Source of the DNA: an uncultured Oscillospiraceae bacterium
GTDB taxonomy: Bacteria; Bacillota; Clostridia; Oscillospirales; Oscillospiraceae
DNA: 64,000 nucleotides
Direction: 5' to 3'
NCBI GenBank assembly: GCA_934631005.1
Contig: CAKTXA010000011.1
Coordinates: 1 to 64,000, forward strand
Positions 41,107-49,441 of this stretch are shown here, piece by piece. A program made the position numbers and the translations under genes. Every line of letters begins with the position of its first letter. Position 1 is the stretch's first letter. Below the pieces are notes generated by a model. The model made no database searches and had not been told where the DNA came from. It saw only the letters and a program-made list of their open reading frames with translations.

Positions 41107-41960
41107 CAGAGCTGGAACTCAAACGCTTTGCGGTCGACATCCGCAAAAAAACGATCGAGACCATCGCAGCCCTCGGCGTGGGGCATCTGGGCGGCGCGCT
41201 GTCCATCGCGGACGTGCTGGCCGTGCTCTACGGTAAAGAAATGCGCATTGACCCCGCCGACCCCAAAAAGGACGACCGCGATCTGCTCGTCGTCTCCAAG
41301 GGCCACGCGGGCCCGGCGGTGTACGCCACGCTCGCACTGAAGGGCTATTTCCCGCCCGAGCAGCTCAAAACGCTCAACCGCCCCGGCACGAACCTGCCGA
41401 GCCACTGCGATATGAACCGCACCTGCGGCATCGACATGACCACGGGCTCGCTCGGCCAGGGCGCCAGCTCCGCCGTGGGCATCGCCTGCGGCAACCGCCT
41501 GAAGGGCTATGAAAACGACACCTATCTCATCCTCGGCGACGGCGAGATCGAGGAGGGGCAGGTCTGGGAGGCGGCCATGTTCGCCGCCGCTAAAAAGCTC
41601 GGCCACCTCATCGCGTTCGTGGACAACAACGGCTGCCAGATCGACGGCTATGTGAACGATCTGTGCGCGCTGGGCGACATCGCGGGCAAGTTTGCCTCCT
41701 TCGGCTGGTACGCGCAGGACGTGGCGGACGGCAACGATGTCGGGCAGATCGTCCGCGCCGTGGAAAACGCGAAAAAGCAGACCGAACGCCCCTCCGTCAT
41801 CGTGCTGCACACGGTGAAGGGCAAGGGCTATTCCAAGATCGAAGGCAAGCTCAGCTGCCACAATATGACGCTGGACGAGCAGACGGCGGCCGAGGCGCTG
41901 CGGGAGCTGGACGCGCAGCTGCGCGCCCTGACGGAAGAACAGGAGGGTATGGCACAATGA
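41103..41960 (+). CDS. Transketolase N-terminal (TPP-binding) subunit
   Basis: A 285-residue protein equal to the first third of transketolase. It has GHLGGALSIADVLAVLYG and SKGHAGPAVYATLALKGYF, and the thiamine diphosphate motif GDGEIEEGQVWEAAMFAAAK, ending in FVDNNG. Split transketolases are common in Clostridia and archaea. The start at 41103 lies in the stop of the RpiB-like gene. It forms an enzyme with the next gene product and transfers two-carbon ketol units. Confidence 0.92.
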   Translation: MTELELKRFAVDIRKKTIETIAALGVGHLGGALSIADVLAVLYGKEMRIDPADPKKDDRDLLVVSKGHAGPAVYATLALKGYFPPEQLKTLNRPGTNLPSHCDMNRTCGIDMTTGSLGQGASSAVGIACGNRLKGYENDTYLILGDGEIEEGQVWEAAMFAAAKKLGHLIAFVDNNGCQIDGYVNDLCALGDIAGKFASFGWYAQDVADGNDVGQIVRAVENAKKQTERPSVIVLHTVKGKGYSKIEGKLSCHNMTLDEQTAAEALRELDAQLRALTEEQEGMAQ

Positions 41961-42925
41961 TCGCAAAGGAACACGCCCCCGGCGCAGTGGAGCTGCGCAA
42001 GGTTTTCTGCAATACCCTTCTGGACATGGCGCGCGCGGACGCGCGCGTGGTGCTGCTGGACGCCGATCTGATGAACGCGGCGGGCACCATCCCCTTCCGC
42101 ACCGAGTTCCCCGAGCGCACGTTCGACTGCGGCGTGCAGGAGGCCAACATGATCGGCACGGCGGCGGGCCTCTCCTCCCGCGGGTTCATCCCGTTTGCGC
42201 ACACGTTCGGCCCCTTCGCCGCGCGCCGCGCGTGCGACCAGATCTTCATGTCCTGCGCGTATGCAAAGCAGAACGTGAAGGTCGTCGGCTCCGACCCCGG
42301 CATCACCGCCGCGCTCAACGGCGGCACGCATATGCCGTTTGAGGATCTGGGCATTATGAGCACCATCCCCGAGATGACCGTGGCCGAGCCGTGCGACGCC
42401 GTCTCGCTCGAGCGCATCGTGCGCATGGCGAAGGACACCTACGGCACGTGGTATCTGCGCCTGACGCGCAAGCAGGCGCCCGTCATTTATGAAGAGGGCA
42501 CCGAGTTCACCCTCGGCAAGTCCATGCTCCTGCGGGACGGCACGGACGCCACGGTCTTTGCCATGGGCTATCTGGTGGCCGAGGCGCTGAAGGCCGCGGA
42601 CATGCTGGCGCAGGAGGGCATCCACATCCGCGTGGTCGATATGTGGTGCCTGAAGCCGCTGGACGAGCAGGCGGTGCTGGACGCCGCGCGCCAGACCGGC
42701 GCGATCGTCACGGCGGAAAATCACAACGTGAAAAACGGGCTGGGCTCGGCGGTCGCGTCCGTGCTCGCGCTGCATCAGCCCGCGCCGATGGAAATGGTCG
42801 GCGTGCAGGATGAATTCGGCGAGGTCGGCCCCGTTTCGTATCTGGCCGAGCGCTTCCATCTCACCGCCGACGAGATCGTCCGCAAGGTAAAACTCGTCAT
42901 CGGCAGAAAGGACGCGCGCGTATGA
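41957..42925 (+). CDS. Transketolase C-terminal (pyrimidine-binding and regulatory) subunit
   Basis: A 322-residue partner of the preceding subunit: VVLLDADLMNAAGTIPFRTE, then FDCGVQEANMIGTAAGLSSR with the Glu that activates the thiamine ring, then GSDPGITAALNGGTHMPFED, and a C-terminal domain with VVDMWCLKPLDEQAVLDAA. ATGA overlaps join it to both neighbours. A dedicated split transketolase within a catabolic operon, apart from housekeeping copies, suggests that it acts on the pathway's own ketose. Confidence 0.92.
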   Translation: MIAKEHAPGAVELRKVFCNTLLDMARADARVVLLDADLMNAAGTIPFRTEFPERTFDCGVQEANMIGTAAGLSSRGFIPFAHTFGPFAARRACDQIFMSCAYAKQNVKVVGSDPGITAALNGGTHMPFEDLGIMSTIPEMTVAEPCDAVSLERIVRMAKDTYGTWYLRLTRKQAPVIYEEGTEFTLGKSMLLRDGTDATVFAMGYLVAEALKAADMLAQEGIHIRVVDMWCLKPLDEQAVLDAARQTGAIVTAENHNVKNGLGSAVASVLALHQPAPMEMVGVQDEFGEVGPVSYLAERFHLTADEIVRKVKLVIGRKDARV

Positions 42926-43986
42926 AAAACCTGTACTGGAAGCTGCCTGAGACGGGGCGGCTGGTGCTGGACGAAGAGGAGCTGCGTGCATTGCAGCCCG
43001 ACGAGGTGCTGGTGCGCATGGAATACTGCGGCATCTGCGGCTCGGATATGCACTTTTTCACGAACGGCTGCATCGGCACGCGCAAGGCTCCCGCGGACTT
43101 TATCCTCGGCCACGAGGTCTCCGGCACCGTGGTGCAGACCGGCGGCGCGGTCGAAACGCTCGCCTGCGGCGACCGCGTGGCGCTGGAGCCGGGCATTCCG
43201 TGCGGCAAGTGCGAATTCTGCCGGAAGGGGCTGTATAATCTCTGCCCGACCATCCGCTTTCTCGCCTCCGCCGCGCCCCCGACGCACGGCGCGCTGCGCA
43301 AATACATGATCTATCCCGCCGAATGGTGCTACAAGCTCCCGCAGAGCATCTCCACGCTGGAGGGCTGCATGATCGAGCCGCTGTCCGTGGGTATGCACGC
43401 CGCCTACCGCGGCGAGGTGGGGCTCGGCAAAACGGTGTTCATCATCGGCGTGGGCACGATCGGCTATATGACGATGCTGGCGTGCAAAGCGATGTCCGCC
43501 TCGCGCGTCATCGTCTCCGACGCGCTGGAAAACCGGCTGGCGCTGGCAAAACAGGCCGGGGCGGACGCCGCGATCAACGTCAAGACCGAGGACGCGCTGC
43601 AGCGCGTGATGGAGCTGACGGACGGCCGCGGCGCGGACGTGGTGTTCGACGCGGCGGGCAGCCCCTTCACCCTCGCCTCCACATGGAAATACGTCAAGCG
43701 CGGCGGCGTGGTCGTGAACGTCGGCAACGCCGGCGGCGAGGTGCCGTTCCTGTTTGACGAGATGGCCCGCAAGGAGGCCGACATCCGGCAGGTCTGGCGC
43801 TACCGCCACATCTACCCCGTCGCCATCGACGCCCTCGAGTCCGGCAAGATCGACCTGTCGGGCGTAAATCCCCGCATCTTCCCCTTTGCCGAGGCCGAGC
43901 AGGCGTTCCACTTTGCCTTTGCGCACCGCAATGAGGTGCTCAAAACTGTCATCGACATTCAAGACGACCAGAGGGAGAACGTATGA
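42922..43986 (+). CDS. Zinc-dependent alcohol dehydrogenase (sorbitol dehydrogenase-like MDR)
   Basis: A 354-residue medium-chain dehydrogenase. The catalytic zinc site is YCGICGSD with GHEVSG, and the structural zinc cysteines are CGKCEFCRKGLYNLC. The NAD site is VFIIGVGTIGYM, with an acidic residue in VIVSDA favouring NAD. Overall it matches polyol dehydrogenases (sorbitol, xylitol, threonine). It overlaps both neighbouring genes by ATGA or 4 nt. It probably oxidises a polyol substrate to a ketose or acts on an intermediate. Confidence 0.89.
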   Translation: MKNLYWKLPETGRLVLDEEELRALQPDEVLVRMEYCGICGSDMHFFTNGCIGTRKAPADFILGHEVSGTVVQTGGAVETLACGDRVALEPGIPCGKCEFCRKGLYNLCPTIRFLASAAPPTHGALRKYMIYPAEWCYKLPQSISTLEGCMIEPLSVGMHAAYRGEVGLGKTVFIIGVGTIGYMTMLACKAMSASRVIVSDALENRLALAKQAGADAAINVKTEDALQRVMELTDGRGADVVFDAAGSPFTLASTWKYVKRGGVVVNVGNAGGEVPFLFDEMARKEADIRQVWRYRHIYPVAIDALESGKIDLSGVNPRIFPFAEAEQAFHFAFAHRNEVLKTVIDIQDDQRENV

Positions 43987-45101
43987 ACTGGGAATACATC
44001 CAGCCGGTCACGATCCGCTTCGGCGAGGGCGTGCTGGCCGAGCTCAAGAGCATTGCCGAGCAGGCGGGCTACCGCCGCGGGCTGCTGGTCAGCGACCCGT
44101 TCTTTACAAAAAGCGGTCTGGCCGGCAGGATCGTGCAGGCCTGCGGCGGGCTCATCCGCGCGGTCTACGATCAGGTCTCGCCGAACCCGGAGACGGCCGA
44201 GGTCGACGCCTGCGCGCAGAGGCTCCGCGACGAGCAGATCGACTTTCTCGTCGCCCTCGGCGGCGGCAGCGCGCTCGACTGCGCCAAGGCGGCGGGCAGC
44301 GTCTGCTTCACAAACGACTCCATCCGCGCCTATCACGGCACGGGAAGGCCCCTGCCGCCCGAGCATCTGCTGCTGCTGGCCATCCCCACCACGGCGGGCA
44401 CGGGCAGCGAGGTGACGTGCGTGTCCGTGCTGAGCGATCACGCGCTGGGCAAAAAGGGGCCGATCGTGTCGGAGAATTTTTACCCCAGGCTCGCGCTCAT
44501 CGACCCGGAGCTGACCTATACGCTCCCGCCGCACATGACGGCGAGCACCGGCATTGACGTGCTGTGCCACGCCGTGGAGGGCTACTGGAGCAAGGGTCAC
44601 CAGCCCATCTGCGACGCGCTGGCGATCTACGCCTGCAAGAGCGTGTTCGACTACCTGCCGCTGGCGTTCCGCCAGCCCGACCACGTGCTCGCGCGGCGGA
44701 AGATGGCCGAGGCGTCCGTGATCGCGGGCCTTGCCTTCACGCTGCCCAAGACCACGTCCAGCCACGCCTGCTCGTTCCCGCTGACGAATCTTCTGCACAT
44801 CCCGCACGGCGAGGCGTGCGCGCTGACGCTCGACCACTTCATGCGCATCAACGCGGACGCCGACGGCGGCCGTGTGCAGGCGCTGGCGCGGGAGCTGGGC
44901 TGCGCGGACGCAAACGCGCTGGCCGGCCGCATCCACGCGCTGAAGGTCGAGCTGGGGCTGCTGACCGATCTCAAGGCCTACGCGCTCTCGGACGCGCAGC
45001 TCGCAGCCCTTGTGCAGGCCAGCCGCCACCCGAACCTCTACAATAATCCCATCAACATCACCGACGAGATGCTCGACCGGATGTACCGCTCCATGTGCTG
45101 A
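43983..45101 (+). CDS. Iron-containing alcohol dehydrogenase
   Basis: A 372-residue group III alcohol dehydrogenase. The cofactor loop VALGGGSALDCAKA (GGGS plus DxAK), the stretch LLLLAIPTTAGTGSEVT and metal ligands in HAVEGYWS and HIPHGEACAL (His residues) are present. Members of this family reduce aldehydes such as lactaldehyde, butanal, and sulfoacetaldehyde (SarD/TauF types). It is the last gene of the operon, followed by a terminator. A role in reducing the final aldehyde to an alcohol before export is plausible. Confidence 0.89.
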   Translation: MNWEYIQPVTIRFGEGVLAELKSIAEQAGYRRGLLVSDPFFTKSGLAGRIVQACGGLIRAVYDQVSPNPETAEVDACAQRLRDEQIDFLVALGGGSALDCAKAAGSVCFTNDSIRAYHGTGRPLPPEHLLLLAIPTTAGTGSEVTCVSVLSDHALGKKGPIVSENFYPRLALIDPELTYTLPPHMTASTGIDVLCHAVEGYWSKGHQPICDALAIYACKSVFDYLPLAFRQPDHVLARRKMAEASVIAGLAFTLPKTTSSHACSFPLTNLLHIPHGEACALTLDHFMRINADADGGRVQALARELGCADANALAGRIHALKVELGLLTDLKAYALSDAQLAALVQASRHPNLYNNPINITDEMLDRMYRSMC

Positions 45102-45275
45102 CAGCGCATGACCCCACGTCCCCCGGACACGCACCGCACCCGCTGCCGCAGGCGTCCCTTCCTTCCGAACCGTGCAGCATTCCATCACTCCTCCAAAGTA
45201 ACCGCAGATGATTTCATCAGCGGTTACCAACTGCGCCCGCGGCCGCGCCGCGGGGCGTGTCCGTCCCCCTTTCAG

Positions 45276-45311
45276 GCCGCCCCGGAGAACCAAACGGTTC
45301 TCCGGGGCGGC
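45276..45311 (+). terminator. Hairpin terminator of the catabolic operon
   Basis: A perfect 16-bp stem, GCCGCCCCGGAGAACC with its complement, has an AAAC loop. The T-run is weak (CTCTTG), so termination may be partial. Confidence 0.65.
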
Positions 45312-45313
45312 TC

Positions 45314-45342
45314 TTGCGTGCGGTCGCAGGGTGTGGTATACT
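45314..45342 (+). promoter_or_regulatory. Promoter of the dlt-like operon
   Basis: TTGCGT and TATACT are spaced by 17 nt, directly after the preceding hairpin, with the start codon 32 nt downstream. Confidence 0.65.
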
Positions 45343-45373
45343 AAGCAGGTTAAAAGGGGAGGTGGGTCTGTTT

Positions 45374-46876
45374 ATGCGGAATGTGCTGGAATATCTGGAG
45401 CGTTCGGCGGCGCGGGTGCCGGAGAAGATCGCGTTTGCGGATGAGACGCACGCGCTGACGTTTTCGCAGCTGCTCGCGGGCTCGCGGGCGCTGGGAACGC
45501 TCGTGGCCGGGCGCGCAGAGCCGGGCCGCCCCGTGGGCGTGCTCGTTGGGCGCGACGCCTACACGCCGCTGGGCTTTTTCGCCGCGCTGCAGGCGGGGTG
45601 CTGCTATGTCCCGCTCGACCCGCAGATGCCGCAGGCGCGGCTGGACACCATTCTGCGCCAGCTCGACCCCGCGGTCGTTTTGTACACGCAGGAAAGCGCG
45701 AAAATCGCCGCGCAGCTCGGCTGCCCGGTTTTAAGCATCGAGGACAATCTGGCGGCGGACGTTGACGGCGCGCTGCTGAAAACGCGGCGGAGCGCCGTGC
45801 TCGACACCGACCCGGTGTATATCATCTTCACCTCCGGCTCCACGGGCGTGCCCAAGGGCATCGCCTGCCACCACCGGGGCGTCATCGACCTTGCCGACTG
45901 GCTGGCGGGCGCGGCGGAGTTTTCGCCGGACGACGTGCTGGGAAATCAGGCGCCGTTCTACTTTGACGGCTCGGTAAAGGATCTGTATATCTGCGTGGCC
46001 TGCGGACTCACATGCCACATCCTGCCAAAAAAGCTGTTTTTATTCCCGAAGCTGCTGATCGAAGCGCTGAACGCGCACGGCGTCACCGTGCTGCAATGGG
46101 CCACGTCGGCGTTCCATCTGGTGGCAGCGTCGGGCGTGCTGGAAAAATACCGCCCCGAAACAGTCCGCAAGGTGCTGCTCGGCGGCGAGGCGCTGCTGGC
46201 CCGCGACGTGAATCTCTGGCGCGCGGCGCTGCCGCAGGCGCAGTACTATAACCTCTACGGCCCGACGGAAGCCACGGTGGACGCGCTGTGGTACCGCGTG
46301 GACCGCGAATTTGCCGATCACGAGGCCATCCCGGCGGGAAGGCCGTGCGCAAACAAGGACGTATTCCTGCTGGACGAGCGGCTGCGCCCCGTCCCGCAGG
46401 GCCAGCCGGGCGAGATCTGCATCCGCGGCACGGGGCTGGCGCTGGGCTATTACAATGACCCCGAAAAGACTGCCGCGGCGTTCATTCAGAACCCGCTGCA
46501 GAAAAGCTACCCCGAGCGCATCTACCGCACGGGCGACATCGCCGTGCAGGACGAAAACGGCCTGTTCATCTTCCAGTCCCGGCAGGACGGGCAGGTGAAG
46601 CACATGGGCTACCGCATCGAGCTGGGCGAAATTGAGCGTGCGCTCGCGTCCTGCCCCGGCATTGCCGACGCGGCGTGCCTGTTTGACGGGCGGAAGGACG
46701 CCATCGTCTGCTGCTACGCGGGCGAGGCGAAGCCCGCGCAGATTTTGGCGCACCTGCGCACGCTGGTGCCGAAATATATGTTCCCGAACGTTTTCTGCCC
46801 GCGCGAGCGGCTGCCGCACAACCAAAACGGCAAGATCGACCGCGCGGCGCTCAAAAAGGACTGTCTCGATGGATAA
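45374..46876 (+). CDS. DltA-like amino acid adenylation enzyme
   Basis: A 500-residue member of the ANL adenylation superfamily. The ATP loop is YIIFTSGSTGVPKG, followed by YNLYGPTEATVDALWYRV, IYRTGDIAVQDENG and KHMGYRIELGEIERAL, with a C-terminal catalytic Lys in NQNGKIDRAALKK. It activates an amino acid (D-alanine in DltA) and loads it on the carrier protein encoded two genes later. Length and motif order fit DltA or a stand-alone NRPS adenylation domain. The ATG at 45374 has GGGAGGTGG upstream. The substrate cannot be read reliably. Confidence 0.85.
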   Translation: MRNVLEYLERSAARVPEKIAFADETHALTFSQLLAGSRALGTLVAGRAEPGRPVGVLVGRDAYTPLGFFAALQAGCCYVPLDPQMPQARLDTILRQLDPAVVLYTQESAKIAAQLGCPVLSIEDNLAADVDGALLKTRRSAVLDTDPVYIIFTSGSTGVPKGIACHHRGVIDLADWLAGAAEFSPDDVLGNQAPFYFDGSVKDLYICVACGLTCHILPKKLFLFPKLLIEALNAHGVTVLQWATSAFHLVAASGVLEKYRPETVRKVLLGGEALLARDVNLWRAALPQAQYYNLYGPTEATVDALWYRVDREFADHEAIPAGRPCANKDVFLLDERLRPVPQGQPGEICIRGTGLALGYYNDPEKTAAAFIQNPLQKSYPERIYRTGDIAVQDENGLFIFQSRQDGQVKHMGYRIELGEIERALASCPGIADAACLFDGRKDAIVCCYAGEAKPAQILAHLRTLVPKYMFPNVFCPRERLPHNQNGKIDRAALKKDCLDG

Positions 46877-47636
46877 GCTCACCGATTTTTCCGCCCTGCG
46901 CGCCGCGCAGACGGCCTGTCTGCGGCCGGGGCTCGTCACGAACTGTGCGCTCTCCGCGCAGGCGCTGCAAGATCTTTGCGGATCGGGGCGGCTGTATGCC
47001 GAGCGCGCAAGCGGCGGGCTTTTCCTGCTGGCGCGCGGGACGCCCGACCGGCTGTATTTTTACGTCACCGACCCCGAAACCGCGCCGCGCGCGGCGCTGC
47101 CGGGCGGCACGGTGTGCGAATACCCCTACGCGGGCATGCCCGCGCTGCCGGATGCGTTCTTCACCGCCCTCGGCTTCCGGCCGGTCCTCACGCGCGAGCG
47201 CCGGACGCGCCCGGCGGGAAACATCCCGGACGGGCCTTTCCCGGAGGAAACGATCTCCGCGCAGGCGGCGCTGGATATTCTGGCGGCCTGCTTCCCGCCC
47301 GACACCGGGTGTCTGCCCGCGCTTTCCGCGCTGGAGGCCGCCGTGTCCGAGGGGCGGCTGCTCGCCCGGTTTCAAAACGGCGCGCCCGCCGCGGTACTGC
47401 ACGCGCAGCCGGAACGCGGCGGGATGGAGCTGCGGCACCTCGCGGTGCTGCCCGCATACCGCGGGCAGGGACTGGCCGGTCAGCTCGTGCGGGAATTTAC
47501 GGTGCGCTTCGGCGCGCGGCTGTGCCGCGTCTGGGTGGCGCAGGACAACGCCGCGGCGCGGCGCATTTATGAACAAAACGGATTTTTGCCGGACGGGCGC
47601 AGGGCGCAGGTCTGGCGGACAGAAAGGACAGACTGA
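46869..47636 (+). CDS. GNAT family N-acetyltransferase with N-terminal extension
   Basis: A 255-residue protein. The C-terminal 120 residues are a GNAT domain: LRHLAVLPAYRGQGLAGQLV is the acetyl-CoA pyrophosphate loop and VAQDNAAARRIYEQNGF the family's last motif. The N-terminal 130 residues are divergent, perhaps a second, decayed GNAT fold. It overlaps the adenylation gene by 8 nt and lies directly before the carrier-protein gene. No GNAT belongs to the classical dlt operon, so it may acylate the carried amino acid or a cell-wall amine. Confidence 0.82.
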   Translation: MDKLTDFSALRAAQTACLRPGLVTNCALSAQALQDLCGSGRLYAERASGGLFLLARGTPDRLYFYVTDPETAPRAALPGGTVCEYPYAGMPALPDAFFTALGFRPVLTRERRTRPAGNIPDGPFPEETISAQAALDILAACFPPDTGCLPALSALEAAVSEGRLLARFQNGAPAAVLHAQPERGGMELRHLAVLPAYRGQGLAGQLVREFTVRFGARLCRVWVAQDNAAARRIYEQNGFLPDGRRAQVWRTERTD

Positions 47637-47640
47637 TACC

Positions 47641-47865
47641 ATGAAGCAGCTTTTGGACATTTTGCAGCAGACGTGCCCTGGCATCGACTTTACCTCGTCC
47701 GATCACCTGATCGACGACGGCATCCTCGACTCGCTCGATCTCGTCACGATCGTGACGGTGCTGATGGACGAGTATGATGTGGAGGTTTCGGTGGACGATC
47801 TGGTGCCGGAGAATTTTAACTCCGTGCAGGCGATCTACGACCTCATCGAGCGCGCGAAGAGCTGA
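47641..47865 (+). CDS. DltC-like acyl carrier protein
   Basis: A 74-residue acidic carrier. The phosphopantetheine attachment Ser31 is in GILDSLDL, with LVTIVTVLMDEYDVEVSVDD following as helix II. It starts 4 nt after the GNAT stop. It should receive the adenylated amino acid as a thioester and present it to the MBOAT membrane protein encoded next. Confidence 0.92.
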   Translation: MKQLLDILQQTCPGIDFTSSDHLIDDGILDSLDLVTIVTVLMDEYDVEVSVDDLVPENFNSVQAIYDLIERAKS

Positions 47866-47868
47866 GTT

Positions 47869-49425
47869 ATGTCCTTTACGTCGCTGACCTTCCTCGCGTT
47901 TCTGGCGGGGCTGATCGTTTTATATTACGTCCTGCCGCGGCGGCTGCAGTGGGTGCTGCTGCTGGCGGCGAGCTGCGCGTTTTGCCTGTGCGGCGGGGCA
48001 AAAACGATCGGCTACCTCGCCTTCACCGCCCTGACCACGTATACGGCCGGGCGGCGCTTGGGCGTTCTGAACGCGCGGTGGAAGGCGCTGGGGCCGGAGG
48101 AGAAAAAGGCGCAGAAGCGCGCGCACGACCGGCGGCGCAAGGGGGCCGTGTGGGCGGTGTGCCTGGCGAACTTCGGCGTGCTGTTCGCGCTCAAGTACTG
48201 GGCGTTCCTTGCTGACGCGCTCTCGCGCCGGACGGGGCTTTCCGTGTTCGCGCCGGAGCTGCTGATGCCTGTGGGCGTGTCGTTTTACACGTTCCAGTCC
48301 ATCGGCTACGTGGTGGACTGCTACCGCGGCAAGGTGCAGCCGCAGAAAAATTTTGCGAAATACGCGCTGTTCGTGTCGTTTTTTCCGCAGATCGTGCAGG
48401 GCCCCATCGGGCGGTACAACGCGCTCGCGCCGCAGCTGCTGGCGGAGCACCCGCTCGACTGGGAGAATATCCGCGGCGGCCTGCAGCTGGCGCTGTGGGG
48501 CTATTTTAAGAAGCTGCTGCTGGCCGAGCGCACGGCGGCGCTGGTCAGCACCGTGTTTTCCTCACCGAAGAGCTACGGCGGCGCAGTGCTGATCCTCGGC
48601 GTGTTCGGCTACTGCGTGCAGCTGTACTGCGATTTTTCCGGCGGCATCGACATCTCGCGCGGTGCGGCGCAGATGCTCGGCATCACCATGGCCGAGAATT
48701 TCCAGCGGCCGATTTTTGCCCGCAGCCTGACGGAATACTGGCGGCGCTGGCACATCTCGCTCGGCAGCTGGATGCGCGACTATGTGTTTTACCCGCTGGC
48801 GCTCTCGCGCCCGTTCCGGGCGCTGGGGTCGTTCGCGCGGAAGCATTTCCGCGGGATGCTGAGCAAAATTTTCGCCACGTCCATGGCCACGTTCGTGGTG
48901 TATTTCATCATCGGCATCTGGCACGGGGCAAACTTCCGCTATCTCGCGTTCGGCCTGTATAACGGTGTGCTCATCACGGCGGCGCTGCTGCTGGAGCCGC
49001 TGTTCGTGCGCATCCGCGAAAAGCTCCCCATCCGGTGGGACGGCTGGGTGTGGCACGGCGTGCAGATGCTGCGCACGGGCGTGATCGTGTTCATCGGGCG
49101 CTACATCACCCGCGCGCCGCGGCTCATAACGGCGCTTTCCATGCTGCGGCAGTCGGTGACCGATTTTTCGCTTTCGCAGCTGCGCGGCGGCGCGCTGTTT
49201 TCGCTCGGCATGACAAAGGCCGACTGGCTCGTCGTGCTGGCGGGGCTTTTTGTGCTGCTGGCGGTGGAGGTGTATCAGGAGCGCGGCGGCGTGGCGCGGC
49301 GGCTGCTCGCGCGGCAGAAGCCTGCCGTGCAGGGGCTCGTGACGCTCGTCTGGCTGGCGGCGATCTTACTGCTCGGCGCGCTGGGCGGCTACACCGGCGC
49401 GGGCTTTATTTACGCACAGTATTGA
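47869..49425 (+). CDS. MBOAT family O-acyltransferase (DltB/AlgI-like)
   Basis: A 518-residue inner-membrane protein with 10 or more helices. The family core includes VGVSFYTFQSIGYVVDCYRG, FFPQIVQGPIGRYN, LTEYWRRWHISLGSWMRDYV and the catalytic His in IGIWHGANFRYLAFGLYNG. DltB moves an aminoacyl group across the membrane from the carrier protein; AlgI does the same with acetyl groups. The gene begins 4 nt after the carrier-protein stop. C-terminal helices follow a basic loop. Confidence 0.92.
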   Translation: MSFTSLTFLAFLAGLIVLYYVLPRRLQWVLLLAASCAFCLCGGAKTIGYLAFTALTTYTAGRRLGVLNARWKALGPEEKKAQKRAHDRRRKGAVWAVCLANFGVLFALKYWAFLADALSRRTGLSVFAPELLMPVGVSFYTFQSIGYVVDCYRGKVQPQKNFAKYALFVSFFPQIVQGPIGRYNALAPQLLAEHPLDWENIRGGLQLALWGYFKKLLLAERTAALVSTVFSSPKSYGGAVLILGVFGYCVQLYCDFSGGIDISRGAAQMLGITMAENFQRPIFARSLTEYWRRWHISLGSWMRDYVFYPLALSRPFRALGSFARKHFRGMLSKIFATSMATFVVYFIIGIWHGANFRYLAFGLYNGVLITAALLLEPLFVRIREKLPIRWDGWVWHGVQMLRTGVIVFIGRYITRAPRLITALSMLRQSVTDFSLSQLRGGALFSLGMTKADWLVVLAGLFVLLAVEVYQERGGVARRLLARQKPAVQGLVTLVWLAAILLLGALGGYTGAGFIYAQY

Positions 49426-49441
49426 GGGGAGGCATATCCGG

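Noticed and set aside
31176..45101. Reading the operon as a classical erythritol (eryABCDHI) locus
   Set aside because: TIM and RpiB paralogs occur there too, but the erythritol kinase EryA and the EryB dehydrogenase are missing, the transporter family differs, and a TauE exporter and split transketolase are added. It is kept as an alternative, not as the call.
45108..45344. 78-codon open frame between the catabolic and dlt-like operons
   Set aside because: It runs through a strong hairpin and the dlt promoter, lacks a ribosome site and is rich in Arg/Pro.
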